Positions 45,101 to 54,529 of a DNA stretch of 64,000 nucleotides are shown here, piece after piece. The translations under genes and the position numbers were made by a program. The notes below the pieces were generated by a model. It worked only from the letters and a program-made list of their open reading frames with translations. It searched no databases and was not told the DNA's origin. The first letter of the stretch is position 1, and each line of letters starts with the position of its first letter. The stretch covers positions 1 to 64,000 of the forward strand of contig NZ_JAHBDQ010000072.1 in NCBI RefSeq assembly GCF_019956555.1, in the 5' to 3' direction. This DNA comes from Pseudomonas sp. A-RE-19. GTDB lineage: Bacteria > Pseudomonadota > Gammaproteobacteria > Pseudomonadales > Pseudomonadaceae.

Positions 45101-45726
45101 TCGTCACCATGACCTGTGTCGTGGATAACACCGAGGTGGTGGCCAACAAGCCAGACGAAAAAATCACCTTCACCGTCACCCTCAAGGATGCGGACGGACA
45201 ACCGTTGAGCGGTGTCAATGTGTACTGGAGCGCCACCTTGGGCAGCATTGCCAACGGGCCAACGGATACCAACGGCACGGTTCGGGCGCAGTTCATTCCC
45301 GGCAAGGTCACCGGCACGGATACACCGCAGTTCTGGCTGGATCTGTTTGAGCCGGAATACGCACCTACCGTCAATGTCATCTTCGACCCGTCTTCCCTGC
45401 AATTTCCTCCACCGCTCAAGTCGCTGGTCCCGTTGGAAGAGGTGCCATACGGTCAGGAAGTCGAACTCTACGCCACGCTAATGGACCGGTTTGGAAACCT
45501 CGGAAAAAACAGCCTCGTGCGCTGGCATTACGAGCCTTTGGAAGACGGTGCCACAGAAGCTTCATTGATTGTCCGACCAGCGCAGACCTACACCAATCAG
45601 GAGGGCCTGACGCGAGTATTTGTTTCCAGCCCTACCGGCGGAACGTTTGAGATCAGTGTTCTGACAGAGGCCGGCGAGTCGTCCGGTTATTTCGAACCCA
45701 TCACTTTCGAGAAGGAGCAAGAATAA
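42106..45726 (+). CDS. Tc toxin TcA component, N-terminal half (TcaA-like) with C-terminal Ig domains
   Basis: 1206 residues. The N-terminal part matches the Salmonella virulence-plasmid 28.1-kDa-A-like and TcaA-type helical shell (SPDFDRLCPPLALESLASPV, VAYLLELLRWIEQRI, RRKDLKELLVDFNAVHQSVSS). Residues about 995-1205 are two bacterial Ig-like domains (VTLKDADGQPLSGVNVYWSA; then LVPLEEVPYGQEVELYATLM), resembling the downstream giant Ig protein. AAGGA precedes the ATG. The stop overlaps the tcaB start as TAATG in another frame. Together the two halves total 2560 residues, the size of a one-piece TcA that forms the pentameric injection channel. Confidence 0.9.
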   Translation: MADSRPASQLLNQVFSDEQRTQYAALQAYLNEGGSIFPLVEGGVRGLERDYGVSPDDARQFLRRANSMAIYVRRQFIEHRLRRHKTEKAGAGSGLLALVDGPSFERLFSPDFDRLCPPLALESLASPVAYLLELLRWIEQRIEAASDSTLKLPLHDRRKDLKELLVDFNAVHQSVSSVDIIVPVLETFIQAHEAQEDLEQAMIEARYPNGLPYYQHWVTVDTVARHHGLSVGNFAHMVDISFPYFLQPKAWDEDAGRALAHASGLGPYQRTLLTEDPPTLDQHEVFYSQNFGAKGVSWQNLNQVPFFGERTKLDTPGLEALLSVRDDAPVRSPNVKFSEVVPEEPESERSGSVYINANTHPAISITGRDEGPSFLHRLSVNPLVAEGLERLDRMNRKLRLDQWLELPSEQVDALLAAGIRAEARGKPSVDAAPADAWRITERVIHALGLFQSLRQRYGCTAPDFAAFIDTLSIYGRGEALSQFDQVFNNQGDYREPLVLDAGKFPVLPVQGMPELTVTQLCSALGLDLQTYHYLALAIAAAHGVTDNMLSRTPEIISSFYRMVKLPRLLGITPVEGVLMLTLLGGESWVNGLAGVPRINTTRVDTPDVLNLIYAMHSCAGWCADLDLPMLWMLQQISEPQVSAAAQPELQLFEQMRNLLSGALFTNSALLMAGVPALTGASWLDLLTMLVDSDGLVMAHSGTEADYLAFARVALDGAVRGGLGDIDETVRAAIVEKMLGVLLQARIAQVSVVKECLAVYAGVDAEQVLQVLFWADATVHRLLRQVLERVFSDLEESVRGRNEQPDPLLALLADIRRRSTVVAKLDLSAELLQDYLDYGHKAWLDQDDKHAFTVSTLYYLTSLTRAFELSEQPAQELLDYLREVNALPSVTGDALRLAQQAASIRLARFFDWSVLEVRECVSRIDSELKILKNLTQLDLFMRIRVLASHTGMDALTIFLMGTLPEEVDKTAYKDAADHALPSLSESGAPLATVTEELKQIVTMTCVVDNTEVVANKPDEKITFTVTLKDADGQPLSGVNVYWSATLGSIANGPTDTNGTVRAQFIPGKVTGTDTPQFWLDLFEPEYAPTVNVIFDPSSLQFPPPLKSLVPLEEVPYGQEVELYATLMDRFGNLGKNSLVRWHYEPLEDGATEASLIVRPAQTYTNQEGLTRVFVSSPTGGTFEISVLTEAGESSGYFEPITFEKEQE

Positions 45727-48700
45727 TGGCACTTGACAGTATGGCTACCCTGCTCGAAAAGCGTCGTAACGCTCTGGTCGAATACTGCATCGGGCAAGTC
45801 GGGAAAGAGGGGGCGGCTCAATACAACTTCCTGAGAACCCCGGCAGATCTGTTCGAATTGCTGCGCATGGATCCGCTGGACAGCTATCCGGTTCAGAGTT
45901 CCTGGGTCGCCGAAGCGACGAGCTGCGCCCAGCAGTTCATTCATGCGGCCTATCGAAAGCTCGAACCCGGTTACGCGCAGACCGAGTTCGACAAGGGCGA
46001 TCTGGCTACCTGGGAGCTCTACAGCAACTACCCGGACTGGGCGGCGCTGCAACTGATCGCGCTGTATCCGGAAAACTTCATCAACCCGTTTGTGCGGCGA
46101 CGCAAGACCAGTCTGTTCAAGACCCTGGAAAACAACCTCAACCAGACACGCTTGAATAGCGATTCTGTTCAAGCAGCGCTACAGGATTATCTGCAAACGT
46201 TCGAGCAGACCTGCAATCTGGACGTGCTCACCAGCTACATGGACGGTGCCACGCCTGCCCATGCCGATTATTATTTTGTCGGCCGCCAGCGGGTCCCGCC
46301 CTTCCAGTATTTCTGGCGCAAGGCCGAGGTCGAACTCTCTGCCAGTTGCCAGGCCATCAATCCGGCGGCGTGGCATGAGTGGCAGCCTGTGGATGTTCCC
46401 ATTGGCGCGAAGGTGTTGGACATTCGTCCGGTGTTCTGGAGTGGACGGTTGTGCCTGGTGTGGGCCGAGTGGCAGGACAAGGTGGAGGGGGATGGCATCA
46501 GCGAAAGCCTGCCACCCCGGCTAGACATCAATGTGGCGTTCATGACCCAGAATGGGCAGTGGTCGGCACCACTGAGTATGCACAGTTCCTGGCGCAAGGA
46601 AGCCCAATCCCCGCAGGGGGCCCGGCTGATTGCGACCGTATGGGCCGATCATTACAACCCCAAGGGCAAGCTGGGGGTTTTGTTGACTGCTGGAGCTGCC
46701 TTCAAGGTGTTTGCAGTGCGTGATGTGTTGTTCCGTCCCGTGACCGCGGATGATGGCGGCTGGCTGGAGCACGCGGCGGACAAGCGCTTTGTGACTGCCG
46801 AGACCGTGCAGCATCCGCTCATGAATCAGCCGACAATCGAAACCACCGTGGAACCGGTCGGGACCCTGACCGATTACCTGGACTTGCAGGCCGTGGCGTT
46901 TCGCGTCGGTGGCGATGATGTGCTGATTGTTCAAGGATTTCTGCGCCCCACAGGTCTAACCGGCAATGCTGAATTTGATTTGACCTTGCTGAACAAGACT
47001 CCCGATGACCCTGAGCCGATTAAAATCACCCAGCCGGTTGCCGGTGGCTGGAGTACCCAATGGCAGGTCTTCAGGCGTGCGAAAGGTTCATGGCAGTCGC
47101 CGACCTTTTCTTTTGGTACTGCCACCGGTAGCCATGGGCGTAAAAAATTTGTTTTGACGATTGCCAATGTCACGGACTTTACCTGTGCGGCACTGCTCAA
47201 GAACACCCTCGATGCCGCACAGTTTCTCTCACTGAACCAATCGGAACTGACGCTCAAGTACGCCCGTCTGAATTCGCTGTTCGGGCCCGAGCTGGTGCAA
47301 CGCTCCAATATTTCTGTCGATGCCGTACTGGATTGGGATACCCAGTTTCTGCCGGAGGCGCCTCCACAAGCTGGCCCCATCGACGAGCCGAACGGTGCAT
47401 TCAACGGCGCTAACGGTTTGTTCTTCTGGGAGCTGTTTTTTCATTTGCCACACCTGGTGGCCGCACGCTTGCGCGACGAGGACCGTTTTCTGGAAGCGCA
47501 GAACTGGTTGCATTACCTGTTCGATCCACAAGCTCCCGCCGATTCAGCGCAACCCAATCCCAAACCTTTGTATTGGCGCTGCCGGCCCTTGAATGGGCCC
47601 GGTAACCTGGGCTGTGAAACCGATGCGCCGACCGACCCCGACGCCATCGGCTATTCGGCGCCACGGCATTTTCAGATTCTGGTATTCACGGAGTACGTCA
47701 CAAACCTGGTGGCCTGGGGGGACTGGTATTACCGCCAACTCACCCGCGACAGCCTGGTGGCGGCCAAACTGTGTTACGTCCAGGCCGAATTTTTCATGGG
47801 CAAGGCACCGACTGTGCGAACGGTGAACCGTTGGGAGGCAGACACAGTAGGCGGTCTCTTGAACCAGATCACCTCACGGCCGGCGCTCGAGCAGTTTGAG
47901 CGTGATCTTGCGTTCAGCCTGGCTGACTTTCCGGCCGCCGCCGAAGCACCGCCGCTGCTTGGGCTGTTGGCGAACAAGCCCTTTGAAGAACCGATCAATG
48001 AACAGTTGCTGGCGTTGTATGAGTTGCCCGGGCAGCGCCTGCATAACTTGCGCAACAATCTCACTCTGGACGGCAAACCGCTGCAGATTCCACTCTTCAG
48101 CCCGCCCACGGATCCCAACCAGTTGTTGCGCGATCTGGCATCAGGTGGTGTTGGCGGCCCCAGACCCATGGGTGGGCAACTGGTGGTTGGTGCTTTCCGC
48201 TGCCGCGTAACGTTCGAGGCGGCATTGCGGGCAGTGCAGGCCTTGCAGGATTACGGCAATCAGGTGCTGCGTTTGCTTGAGCAACGAGACCGGGCCGAAC
48301 AGGAGGAAATGCAGCAGAACCATCTGGTGGAACTGGGCACCTACGCCCAGACCGTGCAGGAACAGACCATCGCTCAGTTGCAAGCGAGCCAAACCGCCCT
48401 GGAGCAAAGTCGGGCCGTGGCGCAGGAGCGGGCCGAGGCTTATGCGCGGCGTTATGACGAAAACGTGTCGTCGGTTGAATACGAGGTCATGGAGAGTCTG
48501 CAGACTTCAAAAACTCTGGCGTTGACGTCGTCAGTCATCAAACCCATCGGCGCGGCGCTTGCCGCGATACCTAATATTTTTGGTTTGGCCGCGGGTGGGC
48601 ATCGCCTGGAAAAAATCACCGACGCGGTTTGCTTCGGATTGGAGATCGCCTCATCGGTGCTGGCAATAGAAGCGGATAAACAAGCCACCACCGAAGGCTA

Positions 48701-49790
48701 CCGCCGTCGTCGCGAAGAATGGGAACTGCAACGTGATCAGGCGTTGGCGGAAGTCCGTGCAATCGATGAGCAAATCACCGCACAGAGCCATGCCGTGCAA
48801 GCCGCCCAAACCAGCCTGGAGCAAACCATCAGGGCCAACAGTCAGGCCTTGACGGTTTACAACTTCCTCAAGAAACGGGCCACCAACACTGAACTGTTCA
48901 GCTGGATGTTGGGCCAGCTCAAGGCGTTGCACTACCAGGCTTACGACGCGGTCGTCAGTTTGTGCCTCCACGCCCAGGCCTCGATGAGTGCCGAAACCGG
49001 CGATTACGACTCGCAGATTCCCTTGCCCCAGGTCTGGCTGGATAACCGTCACGGCTTGACGGCAGGCGAACATCTACGTGCGCATTTGTTGCGCATGGAA
49101 CGTGAATACCTGCAACGCTTCGAGCGACGGCTGGAGTTGGTCAAAACCGTTTCTCTGCGCCAGTTGTTTGAAGACCAGACCGATCCGCAGACTGGCATCA
49201 ACAGTTGGGAGGGCGCGTTGGCAGAGTTGCGCGGCAGAGGGGCGCTGGAATTCAAGCTTACGCAGTTGCTGTTCGATCGCGATCATCCGGGGCATTACTG
49301 CCGGCAAATCAGTTCGGTCGAGGTTGATCTGCCCGTGCTGACCGGGCCCTATGAAAATGTACGGGCCACCTTGCTTCAGGTCAGCAGCATGATCGCGACC
49401 AAGGCCTCGACCCCGTCGGTGAGGTACTTGCACAAACCGGACGGTGCCGTGGCCCCTGCCGATGTGCAAATCAACCTGCGCAGCGGGCAGCAAATAGCCT
49501 TGTCGATGGGGATTGCCGACACAGGCATGAATGCGATGAAGCCCGATGAAGGTTTGCTCAATCCTTTCGAAAACACCGGGGTGGTATCTCGCTGGGTGGT
49601 GAATTTTCCATGGCCGAAAAAAGAGCCGCAGATCGGCATTCTGCGCTCATTGACGGACATCATCGTGCGTATTCGGTATACGGCCAAGGCCGGCGAGCCG
49701 ACGTTTACGCGAGCTGTCGCAGATCTGGTGACCCGAGCGGAAGTAGGGGCGCAAAAACTAACCATCGCTGGAGCGAACCGTCATGAATAG
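45726..49790 (+). CDS. Tc toxin TcA component, C-terminal half (TcaB-like, pore and TcB-binding)
   Basis: 1354 residues. The N-terminal segment is ABC-toxin-like (LRTPADLFELLRMDPLDSYP, FINPFVRRRKTSLFKTLENN). A neuraminidase-like region (SYMDGATPAHADYYFVGRQR, PPFQYFWRKAEVEL) follows. Residues about 820-1150 form the long helical channel with coiled coils and the hydrophobic tip (VIKPIGAALAAIPNIFGLAAG). The end is the TcB-docking domain (ISSVEVDLPVLTGPYENVRA, NPFENTGVVSRWVVNFP). AAGGAG precedes the start, which overlaps the tcaA stop (TAATG). It overlaps the next gene by 8 bases. Confidence 0.93.
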   Translation: MALDSMATLLEKRRNALVEYCIGQVGKEGAAQYNFLRTPADLFELLRMDPLDSYPVQSSWVAEATSCAQQFIHAAYRKLEPGYAQTEFDKGDLATWELYSNYPDWAALQLIALYPENFINPFVRRRKTSLFKTLENNLNQTRLNSDSVQAALQDYLQTFEQTCNLDVLTSYMDGATPAHADYYFVGRQRVPPFQYFWRKAEVELSASCQAINPAAWHEWQPVDVPIGAKVLDIRPVFWSGRLCLVWAEWQDKVEGDGISESLPPRLDINVAFMTQNGQWSAPLSMHSSWRKEAQSPQGARLIATVWADHYNPKGKLGVLLTAGAAFKVFAVRDVLFRPVTADDGGWLEHAADKRFVTAETVQHPLMNQPTIETTVEPVGTLTDYLDLQAVAFRVGGDDVLIVQGFLRPTGLTGNAEFDLTLLNKTPDDPEPIKITQPVAGGWSTQWQVFRRAKGSWQSPTFSFGTATGSHGRKKFVLTIANVTDFTCAALLKNTLDAAQFLSLNQSELTLKYARLNSLFGPELVQRSNISVDAVLDWDTQFLPEAPPQAGPIDEPNGAFNGANGLFFWELFFHLPHLVAARLRDEDRFLEAQNWLHYLFDPQAPADSAQPNPKPLYWRCRPLNGPGNLGCETDAPTDPDAIGYSAPRHFQILVFTEYVTNLVAWGDWYYRQLTRDSLVAAKLCYVQAEFFMGKAPTVRTVNRWEADTVGGLLNQITSRPALEQFERDLAFSLADFPAAAEAPPLLGLLANKPFEEPINEQLLALYELPGQRLHNLRNNLTLDGKPLQIPLFSPPTDPNQLLRDLASGGVGGPRPMGGQLVVGAFRCRVTFEAALRAVQALQDYGNQVLRLLEQRDRAEQEEMQQNHLVELGTYAQTVQEQTIAQLQASQTALEQSRAVAQERAEAYARRYDENVSSVEYEVMESLQTSKTLALTSSVIKPIGAALAAIPNIFGLAAGGHRLEKITDAVCFGLEIASSVLAIEADKQATTEGYRRRREEWELQRDQALAEVRAIDEQITAQSHAVQAAQTSLEQTIRANSQALTVYNFLKKRATNTELFSWMLGQLKALHYQAYDAVVSLCLHAQASMSAETGDYDSQIPLPQVWLDNRHGLTAGEHLRAHLLRMEREYLQRFERRLELVKTVSLRQLFEDQTDPQTGINSWEGALAELRGRGALEFKLTQLLFDRDHPGHYCRQISSVEVDLPVLTGPYENVRATLLQVSSMIATKASTPSVRYLHKPDGAVAPADVQINLRSGQQIALSMGIADTGMNAMKPDEGLLNPFENTGVVSRWVVNFPWPKKEPQIGILRSLTDIIVRIRYTAKAGEPTFTRAVADLVTRAEVGAQKLTIAGANRHE

Positions 49791-52700
49791 TCCTGTCATC
49801 CAGGCCAATGAAAGCCTCGTGCAAAATGGCGATTTCGAGCAGGGGTTCAGTAACTGGAAAAAAGGCCCGACCAATCCGGATTGGCTGGGCACGGCGAGTG
49901 AAATATACGAGGGCGTGCCGACTCGCTTTCTGAAGGCCGGCAATGAGTCTTCCGTCAGCCAGTCGCTGGAGGTTCCCAAGGATCCGGGCGCTCAAGCTCG
50001 CTACGTCCTCAGCTTCCTGTGCGAGACACGGCATACCGAATCGGGCAAGTTAGTCGTCAGTATCGACGGGCAGACGGAAGAGTTGGAAATCTTGTTGCCG
50101 CCGGGCGAACCCCGCGATGCAGAGGAAGATCAGGCGCGACTGAAGAACGGTCAGCCGCTGGACTTCAAGCCGATCTCTTATGAAACCGACCTGGCTCTGC
50201 CATTCAACGGTCAGGACACCATCATCATCAGTGTGTTCAGCCCGTCAAACGAAGCCGGCGACTACACCTCGCAGGTCTGTATCACCCGCATCAAGCTTCA
50301 CTTGCATCTGGACCCTGCCGTGATGCAAACGCTGAAGCTTGACGAGCAATCACTGTCGACGACAGAGCCTTTGCATGTGTGTCTGGGGGCATCGGCGTCC
50401 AAGGCACATCAACTTGAATTTGTTCCCGAGCCGGACAGCATCTGGCTGGGCACCCAGGCAGCGTTGACCTGTGATGACAATCCGCTGGATGCGGTTGTGG
50501 CGATGCCGGTCTGGGGCGAGGATCAACCGGTGGAGTCGCCCTGGACACTCGACTGTCCGTTGATCGGTGATCAGGATCCCTATCTGTTTTCGATGAACCT
50601 GATTAACCAGTACACCGCCGCTCCTTATCCGGTGCAGGTGTCACTCGGGCATCATCGGCTGATATTCCGTGAGGTGCTCGAAGCGGCTTACTACCCGGTG
50701 CTTGAATATGGCCAGAGTGTGCGTCTGGGGGTTCAGGTCGCTTCCTATTACACCGACCAGCCCTTGAGCGGGCGGACAGTGAACTGGACCAGCGCTCAAG
50801 GGGTTTCAGGGGTTGGGGTGAGCGACGAGAACGGCTGGGCGTACTTTGATTATCAGCCGATGGAGGCAGGCGAATTCGATATCGAGGCGTCGGTCGAGAG
50901 CCCGTACTACGCCGCTGGCGTCGTGACTCAAACGCTGCAGGTCTGGGTGTTGGAGGCGGATCCGTGGAAGGACGTATTAGCGGTCGTTGGGAGTGCCGAG
51001 GCGCGCTGGGAGGAAAAAACCGGGTACCCCAATCGGGGGTCGGACTATCCTGTGAACTTGAAGCTGCCGGCAAACAGTCCATTGATCGGGACGGAGCTGT
51101 CGTTGCATTGGAGCGGTGACTCCCATGAGCAACTGGGTGTTGTGGTCAGCCCACCGCTGGAAACTTCAGTACCGGTCATTAATGACCATCCTGCCTGGAT
51201 GCTGACAAGCGCAGATGAACTTGACGGCCGGTTTTATCTGGAGCTTGTCTGCTCGAAACTGCTGCTGTCTTCACCGAAAAAGACCATGTCGCTGGCGCGT
51301 AACCTGGTCAAGATCGGCGAAGTGCGCGAGGCCAACAAGTTTCCGGTGGTGGACGAAAACGAGAGCGCGCTGCTGCGGATACAAGTGCTGCATCTTGTTG
51401 CAAGCGGCGACGGTGATCCGGTCGTCAATGCGCTGGTCGAATGGCAAACCCCGGAAGGGCCGGTTTATTGCGCCACCACCGGCACCAGCGGCTGGGCCAG
51501 TTTTCTGTACACACCGACCAGCGATGGCGACAAGGTGGTGACCGCAAGCATCAAGGCCCATGCCGAGGCCGTTGCAGTAGACCGTCCTTTCAATGTGAAG
51601 GCGATTGCGACCAGCCCCTGGAAAAGCCAGGTCAAGATTCTCCTGGATGGGGCGGAAGTCGAGCGTAATACGCTCGGCGTGCTCTGCGAACGTGGCCAGA
51701 CTCATACCTTGAAAGTCGAACCGGTCCCTGGCAGCGACTGGGTTGGCAAAAACATCAGTTTGCATTGGCGAGGAACCGCGCCGGATATCGGTCTGGTGCC
51801 CAGCGACCTGACCATTCTCAAGCCTATCGTGACCGCAGGTGTGGAATGGACCCTCGCTTCACAGGCCGATAACAGCACAAGCAGTCTGTTTGAACTGGAA
51901 CTTCGCATTCAGGGTGAGCCTGTCCGGGAGCTGTCCGGGCGCTTGATGGCCGCGGATCTGAGTGAAGAGGTGAGCGTGAGGCTCGATCAGATAGCGGCCG
52001 CGCTGGACACTCAGGCGCTCTATCCATGCCTGGGCGCACGTCACCGCTTCAGCGTTTTGCCCAATGCGTTGAGCCCGTTGGCAGGGCTGGATTTATCGCT
52101 GACGTGGTCGGGAACACCCGCCGAGCAATTGGGGGCAACGGTCCAACCCGCGCTGGATCAGGCGCTACCGATCAACGACGGCGGCGCGATCTGGACGCTG
52201 GACTTTACCGCCAGTCAGCAACCGGGCCAGTTTGCCCTGGCCTTGGCGTTGCCGCAGATGGGGTTCACCGCCACGGCCAAGCCGATGATCCTGGCGCATA
52301 ACAAGGTCAGGATCGAGGCCAAGCGTGAATCGCCGGTGGACCCGGTCGTAGGGCAGGATCCCGCTTGGCTGTGGGTTCAAGTCTTCTCCCACTTCACCGA
52401 ACTGGCCGTTGATGGGGTTGCGGTGAACTGGAGCGCAGCCGATTCAAGCGTGGTGCCCACCAATGCCGAAGGCTGGTCAGGTTTTGCGTTTGCGCCGACC
52501 GATGACCAGCCGCATGAAGTGCAGGCATCGGTGACCAGCCTCTATGACGGCTACTCAGATACCCGCTCCATGACAGTCACGGCACTGGCGAGTGACCCGT
52601 GGGCGGGGCTGATGGTCAAGTTTGACGGCGCACCGGCTCAACCCTGGGGTGAAAAGACCTACTTCCCGCGCCGCAAGGGCGAGCATACGTTCGAGCTGTT

Positions 52701-54465
52701 GGCCGCCGAGAACAGTCCTTTGTTCGATCGTGACTTGACACTTGGCATGACCGGAACCGGACCGACTGCATTGGGTATCAAGTTTTTGCCTGAAGCCCTG
52801 GGAGTGGCGCGCTCGTTTGACGACGAGGGGTTGCGCTATACGTTCAAGGCTGACGATCTCAAGGACGGCAGTTTTGCTTTGCGTCTTTCTTCAGAGCGGT
52901 TGGCAAGCTTGTCTCCGGCGAACGCGATGTCATTGGGGGAAGGCTCGCAAGTGATGAAAATAAACTGGGACAATCTTGTGTCTCAGACATTGGATTGGGG
53001 AAAGGAAATTAACGGGCAGGTCACCGTGATTTCGACCATTAGCGGCAAGGCAATGGCAAACGTGACCGTGACCTGGAGCAGCCCTGATTTGGGGGTTGTA
53101 ACCTCGGTGACCAACTATTACGGCGTGGCGAAACTGCGCTTTGTTCCAACCACGCCGGGAGATGGCCAACTGAATGCGACGGTAGGGGATGGGGAGTCGG
53201 TTGCGTTGTCGTATTTCTTGAATGAGCCGCGTGAAATCGAGGCGCTCACCAGTCCGAAGCAATCAGGTGAAGAACTTGAGAGGGTATCCGCCTCCGTTAC
53301 CGTGGTGTCGGCCTTGACCGGAAAACCTTTGCCGGATATTGAGGTGAAGTGGGAGTACCCCGATAGGAATATTGCTCCGACCCGAACAGATGCTGAAGGT
53401 ATCGCCCGGGTGGAGTTCAGATTGTCCGGTGTAAGAAGGGCGCTTCTAGAAGCTGTGGTGACGGGAGGGTATGCAGGATGGGAGGTACAAGCTCTAGAGT
53501 TTGAAACGATATTGACTGATTCAGCGCCAACTTCCAGCACCTGGAATCTGCATTTCAGACCTTACATTGATGGTGAAAGAGTCAAATGGAATGAGGTAAC
53601 GCTGCGTTTGTTCGATGGCGAAACCCGCGTATTCAAACTGGACTATGAATACAGCACGCTGATTGGTGATCCCGAAGCTCTTCTTGCCCTGTATGCGAAG
53701 GACACAGACGGTGTGGTCTTTGATCCGCAGCTGGGGACATATCATCCGATGGCTGAGGGTACTACCTCCATGAGCTGGACTGTTTCCAGTCAGCAGGCGT
53801 CCAGCGGTCCTTTTGAATTGCAATTCAAGTTTCCTGTTGATTCGAGCTTGCCGTCTTCACCGCTTGTGCCGGGAGAGATCATTAATCTTGTTCAAGATGT
53901 GGAGGTCAAACTTGATGAACTTCCAGTCACTTTCGAAAAAGACGTCACCGCCTATCCTTGCCATGGTGCAACGCATACTGTCACCGTGAAGCCTAAGCCT
54001 TCCAGCTCCATGCTGAACAAGCCTGTAAAACTGGTCTGGAAGGGCGAGACGGCTGAAAGTCTCGGTGTGGTGGTCACACCTTCATTGGATGAGGAGCAGT
54101 TGCTGACGCTGGAGGGAGTGACGTGGGTTTTGGATTGCACCAACACTACCAGCAACGGAGATTTTTCCTTACAACTGATGTTAGTGGAAACGGGGAGAGT
54201 ATCTCCGCCATTAGCCATGTCATTGGGGCATAACTTGGTGCGGGCTGACCATTGGATTACGGGGCCACATTACGAGGGGTGGCCAGAGTGGACAGAGTAT
54301 TACCGAAGTCATATTCGCGCCATATCCGTACACTTGAATTCACTCGCTTCTAACGTGAAAGTAACAATAGGCAACGGCAGCCAAGGACTCACTAACTCTA
54401 AAGGTGAGTATGAGAGTAGGTACAGTCTGAAAATTATCAACCAATATGACCAATCCATTGTCTGA
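49783..54465 (+). CDS. Giant Ig-like repeat protein 2, translationally coupled to tcaB
   Basis: 1560 residues, no signal peptide. The first 170 residues resemble a galactose-binding-like carbohydrate-binding domain (ESLVQNGDFEQGFSNWKKGP). Then two beta-sandwich types alternate. One is a Big_1-like domain (QPLSGRTVNWTSAQGVSG, ENGWAYFDYQP). The other is a unit with LSLxWxG, LGVxVxP, WTLD and MSLxxNLV (for example ELSLHWSGDSHEQLGVVVSP). At least four such pairs occur. The start ATG, with GGAG upstream, overlaps the tcaB end by 8 bases, so it should be made in proportion to TcA. A receptor- or glycan-binding accessory is the best inference. The last 400 residues are encoded by A+T-richer DNA. Confidence 0.82.
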   Translation: MNSPVIQANESLVQNGDFEQGFSNWKKGPTNPDWLGTASEIYEGVPTRFLKAGNESSVSQSLEVPKDPGAQARYVLSFLCETRHTESGKLVVSIDGQTEELEILLPPGEPRDAEEDQARLKNGQPLDFKPISYETDLALPFNGQDTIIISVFSPSNEAGDYTSQVCITRIKLHLHLDPAVMQTLKLDEQSLSTTEPLHVCLGASASKAHQLEFVPEPDSIWLGTQAALTCDDNPLDAVVAMPVWGEDQPVESPWTLDCPLIGDQDPYLFSMNLINQYTAAPYPVQVSLGHHRLIFREVLEAAYYPVLEYGQSVRLGVQVASYYTDQPLSGRTVNWTSAQGVSGVGVSDENGWAYFDYQPMEAGEFDIEASVESPYYAAGVVTQTLQVWVLEADPWKDVLAVVGSAEARWEEKTGYPNRGSDYPVNLKLPANSPLIGTELSLHWSGDSHEQLGVVVSPPLETSVPVINDHPAWMLTSADELDGRFYLELVCSKLLLSSPKKTMSLARNLVKIGEVREANKFPVVDENESALLRIQVLHLVASGDGDPVVNALVEWQTPEGPVYCATTGTSGWASFLYTPTSDGDKVVTASIKAHAEAVAVDRPFNVKAIATSPWKSQVKILLDGAEVERNTLGVLCERGQTHTLKVEPVPGSDWVGKNISLHWRGTAPDIGLVPSDLTILKPIVTAGVEWTLASQADNSTSSLFELELRIQGEPVRELSGRLMAADLSEEVSVRLDQIAAALDTQALYPCLGARHRFSVLPNALSPLAGLDLSLTWSGTPAEQLGATVQPALDQALPINDGGAIWTLDFTASQQPGQFALALALPQMGFTATAKPMILAHNKVRIEAKRESPVDPVVGQDPAWLWVQVFSHFTELAVDGVAVNWSAADSSVVPTNAEGWSGFAFAPTDDQPHEVQASVTSLYDGYSDTRSMTVTALASDPWAGLMVKFDGAPAQPWGEKTYFPRRKGEHTFELLAAENSPLFDRDLTLGMTGTGPTALGIKFLPEALGVARSFDDEGLRYTFKADDLKDGSFALRLSSERLASLSPANAMSLGEGSQVMKINWDNLVSQTLDWGKEINGQVTVISTISGKAMANVTVTWSSPDLGVVTSVTNYYGVAKLRFVPTTPGDGQLNATVGDGESVALSYFLNEPREIEALTSPKQSGEELERVSASVTVVSALTGKPLPDIEVKWEYPDRNIAPTRTDAEGIARVEFRLSGVRRALLEAVVTGGYAGWEVQALEFETILTDSAPTSSTWNLHFRPYIDGERVKWNEVTLRLFDGETRVFKLDYEYSTLIGDPEALLALYAKDTDGVVFDPQLGTYHPMAEGTTSMSWTVSSQQASSGPFELQFKFPVDSSLPSSPLVPGEIINLVQDVEVKLDELPVTFEKDVTAYPCHGATHTVTVKPKPSSSMLNKPVKLVWKGETAESLGVVVTPSLDEEQLLTLEGVTWVLDCTNTTSNGDFSLQLMLVETGRVSPPLAMSLGHNLVRADHWITGPHYEGWPEWTEYYRSHIRAISVHLNSLASNVKVTIGNGSQGLTNSKGEYESRYSLKIINQYDQSIV

Positions 54466-54486
54466 TAATCGCCCTCTGGTGCCGCT

Positions 54487-54529
54487 AAGTAATCAGCGTC
54501 ATTTTTCAACGAAGAGGCGCTGATTACTT
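54487..54529. terminator. Convergent-gene hairpin
   Basis: A perfect 12-bp stem, AAGTAATCAGCG (54487-54498) with its complement at 54518-54529, closes a 19-base loop. It lies between the ends of the Ig-repeat gene and the DUF58 gene and includes the latter's stop codon. T-tracts are weak, so termination strength is uncertain. Confidence 0.55.

Noticed and set aside
45700..45740. tcaA/tcaB boundary as a frameshift in a single TcA gene
   Set aside because: A good ribosome site (AAGGAG) and TAATG overlap are present, TcaA/TcaB splits are known in the family, and the end of TcaA carries extra Ig domains instead of interrupted TcA sequence.
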